A DNA stretch of 8,776 nt from Gammaproteobacteria bacterium TMED92. GTDB lineage: Bacteria; Pseudomonadota; Gammaproteobacteria; Pseudomonadales; Azotimanducaceae. Position 1 is the stretch's first letter; every line of letters begins with the position of its first letter. This document shows positions 7,148 through 8,776 of this stretch, piece after piece. The stretch spans positions 1-8,776 of the forward strand of contig NHET02000131.1 of the NCBI GenBank assembly GCA_002170355.2. Direction: 5' to 3'. A model generated the notes under the pieces. The model saw only the letters and a program-made list of their open reading frames with translations. It ran no database searches and had not been told where the DNA came from. The position numbers and the translations under genes are program-made.

Positions 7148-7636
7148 CTAGACTGATAGCGCCACTATGGCGACCAAAGCCCCAGCAGCCAAACCCGCAA
7201 GCAGGTCGTCTGCCATGACGCCAAGGCCTCCCTTAGTGTTTCGATCTACCCAGCCAATAAGGCTCGGTTTCACAATATCGAATGTTCGAAATAAACCGAA
7301 AGTCAGTAACGCAGACCACCAAGCTACCGGCACAAACAATAACGCGAGCCATAGACCCGCCACCTCGTCGGCGACAATCTGCGGTTCGTCGTGCAGGCCT
7401 GAACGTTGCAAGTAGCGCGCACACACCCACCAACTAAATACACTGTAGACCATGACCAGCACTGCTTGCATAAGCATCGACAAGTGACTTAGCCCCCACC
7501 ACCAAACGCCAAGTGCGGCAACAGAACCCCATGTTCCTGGTGCCGGTCGCAGAAATCCAACGCCAAAAAATGTCAGCCAAAGCACTTCGGGGTGAGCGAG
7601 TTGACGTGGGCTAAGTCGCGAAGTGTTGGTAGCCAT
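7148..7636 (-). CDS. pgpA: Phosphatidylglycerophosphatase A
   Basis: This 162-residue inner-membrane enzyme removes the phosphate from phosphatidylglycerophosphate to give phosphatidylglycerol. Family motifs are all present: GVGFLRPAPGTWGSVAAL at 25-42, IVADEVAGLW at 87-96 with Asp90 and Glu91, FDIVKPSLIGWVDR at 119-132, and KGGLGVMADDLLAG at 135-148 with Asp143 and Asp144. These acidic residues are the probable metal-binding and catalytic set. About four hydrophobic segments are visible (about 37-49, 54-72, 92-113 and 145-161). The length is typical of the family. The ATG lies inside the end of thiL, overlapping it by 26 bases. AAGGAG at 7647-7652 sits 10 bases upstream and supports this start. 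It is the last gene of the nusB-thiL-pgpA group. Confidence 0.95.
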   Translation of the reverse strand: MATNTSRLSPRQLAHPEVLWLTFFGVGFLRPAPGTWGSVAALGVWWWGLSHLSMLMQAVLVMVYSVFSWWVCARYLQRSGLHDEPQIVADEVAGLWLALLFVPVAWWSALLTFGLFRTFDIVKPSLIGWVDRNTKGGLGVMADDLLAGLAAGALVAIVALSV

Positions 7637-8513
7637 TGAGCTGTATCTCCTTGCCGTCCAGACGTATGCCCGTTACAGAACTGAGTTCACCAATGCACAA
7701 CCCGGCGTTGGCGGCTCGCCCACTTGTAAACAAGATTTGATAGTCGTCACCGCCGTACAAAGCGTCCGTTAGCTCAGCACCAACCCCTAACGGAATACTC
7801 CGCGCATAGAGATCTGCGCCGCAACCACTGGCCTTGAGCACATGCGACAGGTCTTGTACCAAGCCGTCTGAAATATCGATGGCACTGGTGGCAGCAAGAA
7901 TTTCGGGTCTGCAATCAAACCGTGCAGCTGGCTGATAGTAGGCGCGCTGTAAATCGTTAAGGGCATCCTCCTGCGCCGGCAAGAGCTGTTGCCGTCGTAG
8001 GCATGCCGCAGCGCTGCCCAACGCACCGGTCACGTATAAACGCTCACCCGCGGCGGCGGTACTTCTGAGCGTCGCCTGACCTGTCTCTACCTCACCATGC
8101 ACGCTGACACTAATAGACAATGGACCACGGCTCAAATTACCGCCGCATAACGCTGTATTGGTTGCACGTCCAGCGGCTGCCATACCAGCGGCTAGCTGCC
8201 TTAACCAGTGCTCGCCGAATACGTCGCTGCTGTCAGGCAGAGTGAGCGCAATTAAGGCATAACGAGGCACCGCCGCCATGGCGGCTAGATCGGATAGGCT
8301 CACCATCAAAGCGCGGTAACCGACGAGGTTAGCGGGAGCGTGTTTGGGGAAGTGTACGTCGGCTACTAGCGTATCGATGGACGCCACTTGCTCAAAGCCG
8401 GCCCGGGGTCGCATCACTGCGGCATCATCACCAATGCCCACCGATATCCATGGCGCTATAGCCGCATCACCTAACACGTCGGATATGGTGTCAATCAGCG
8501 CAAATTCATTCAC
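7611..8513 (-). CDS. thiL: Thiamine-monophosphate kinase
   Basis: The enzyme phosphorylates thiamine monophosphate with ATP to make thiamine diphosphate, the last step of the pathway, in the cytoplasm. With the GTG start at 8513 it has 300 residues, slightly shorter than E. coli ThiL. Motifs in order are NEFALI at 2-7, GIGDDAAV at 27-34, [11 protein letters not shown] at 45-55, SLSDLAAM at 72-79, GGNLSRGP at 124-131, [21 protein letters not shown] (about 212-232), [10 protein letters not shown] at 254-263 and GYQHF at 294-298. The family usually has GGDT where this has GGNL, and GGEDYE where this has GGDDYQ; the first change replaces a residue thought to bind metal. I preferred the GTG at 8513 over the GTG at 8534 because AGGAG at 8521-8525 stands 7 bases upstream and the protein then begins like its relatives. 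It overlaps nusB by 8 bases and pgpA by 26. Confidence 0.94.
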   Translation of the reverse strand: MNEFALIDTISDVLGDAAIAPWISVGIGDDAAVMRPRAGFEQVASIDTLVADVHFPKHAPANLVGYRALMVSLSDLAAMAAVPRYALIALTLPDSSDVFGEHWLRQLAAGMAAAGRATNTALCGGNLSRGPLSISVSVHGEVETGQATLRSTAAAGERLYVTGALGSAAACLRRQQLLPAQEDALNDLQRAYYQPAARFDCRPEILAATSAIDISDGLVQDLSHVLKASGCGADLYARSIPLGVGAELTDALYGGDDYQILFTSGRAANAGLCIGELSSVTGIRLDGKEIQLNGYQHFAT

Positions 8514-8776
8514 GCCGCTGCTCCTGATGAGCACTCACCTCCAACTGCCGCCGCTCAGCAGCCAACCGGTCGAGCACACCATTAACAAACTTGTGCGCGT
8601 CTGCTGACCCAAATACCTTGGTGAGCTCAACGTATTCGTCGATAACAACCCGGTACGGCACATCAACGCGCTCAGATAACTCCACCGCCGCCAGGCGCAG
8701 AACGCCACGCTCGACCAGGTCCAATTGCGCTATCGGTCGATCAAGCAAAGGCTCTAACAGAGCGTCTAAGGCCGCT
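8506..8776 (-). CDS. nusB: Transcription antitermination factor NusB, partial (C-terminal 89 residues)
   Basis: NusB binds boxA RNA together with S10 (NusE) and helps RNA polymerase read through rRNA operons. The window edge cuts off the N-terminal part; about 89 of the usual 140 or so residues remain. The retained part matches the family closely: [20 protein letters not shown] near the edge, then [20 protein letters not shown] with the VPYRVVIDE motif, and [18 protein letters not shown] toward the end. A charged tail ends QEQRRE. There is an in-frame TTG at 8748 that could be mistaken for a start, but the frame continues upstream with LLEP, typical of NusB, so the gene is simply cut by the edge. 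The stop overlaps the thiL start. ribH or another riboflavin gene often lies upstream in relatives but is outside this window. Confidence 0.95.
   Translation of the reverse strand, partial: AALDALLEPLLDRPIAQLDLVERGVLRLAAVELSERVDVPYRVVIDEYVELTKVFGSADAHKFVNGVLDRLAAERRQLEVSAHQEQRRE
8521..8525 (-). promoter_or_regulatory. Ribosome binding site of thiL (decides its start)
   Basis: On the minus strand this reads AGGAG and ends 7 bases before the GTG at 8513, which is ideal spacing. The alternative GTG at 8534 has its nearest GGAGG only a few bases away, too close to work well. The site lies inside the last codons of nusB, as expected for coupled genes. Confidence 0.6.

Noticed and set aside
8506..8748. 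A separate 80-residue protein starting at TTG 8748
   Set aside because: The frame continues upstream to the window edge with NusB-like sequence (LDALLEP), so this is the C-terminal part of nusB and not a small gene.

Overview
The window looks like chromosomal DNA from a gammaproteobacterium, possibly a marine or free-living one. The reasoning is gene order and protein type. A nusB-thiL-pgpA cluster converges on xseB-ispA, which is the enterobacterial arrangement, and the proteins themselves (XseB, IspA with a short DDxxxxD motif, PgpA, ThiL, NusB) are all of ordinary gammaproteobacterial form. I cannot name a genus. I see no mobile elements, RNA genes or CRISPR arrays.

Layout. (1) Positions 1-2314, minus strand: a two-gene RND efflux operon. 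The periplasmic adaptor (1160-2314) comes first, followed 7 bases later by the inner-membrane pump (1-1152), which is cut by the window edge after 384 residues. (2) Positions 2315-2605: a divergent intergenic region with several short inverted repeats, a plausible operator and promoter zone for both directions. (3) Positions 2606-5920, plus strand: an AMP-forming acyl-CoA synthetase and, 6 bases later, a lipoprotein type-B carboxylesterase, probably one transcript. (4) Positions 6007-7126, plus strand: xseB and ispA with overlapping reading frames. (5) Positions 7148-8776, minus strand: nusB (cut by the window edge), thiL and pgpA, each overlapping the next.

How they fit together. The esterase is predicted to sit outside the cytoplasm and cleave an ester. 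The ligase next to it could activate the released carboxylic acid with CoA, so the pair reads as a small ester-scavenging unit. The divergent RND pump could export the same or a related hydrophobic compound, but that link is inferred from position only. The right half is housekeeping: exonuclease VII small subunit, farnesyl diphosphate synthesis, phosphatidylglycerol synthesis, thiamine diphosphate synthesis and rRNA antitermination.

The most notable points are these: dxs is missing from the slot it normally occupies after ispA; the ligase and lipoprotein esterase form a tight pair; ThiL has Asn where its relatives usually have a metal-binding Asp; and inverted repeats cluster between the pump and ligase operons. 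I found no clear evidence of an undescribed system.
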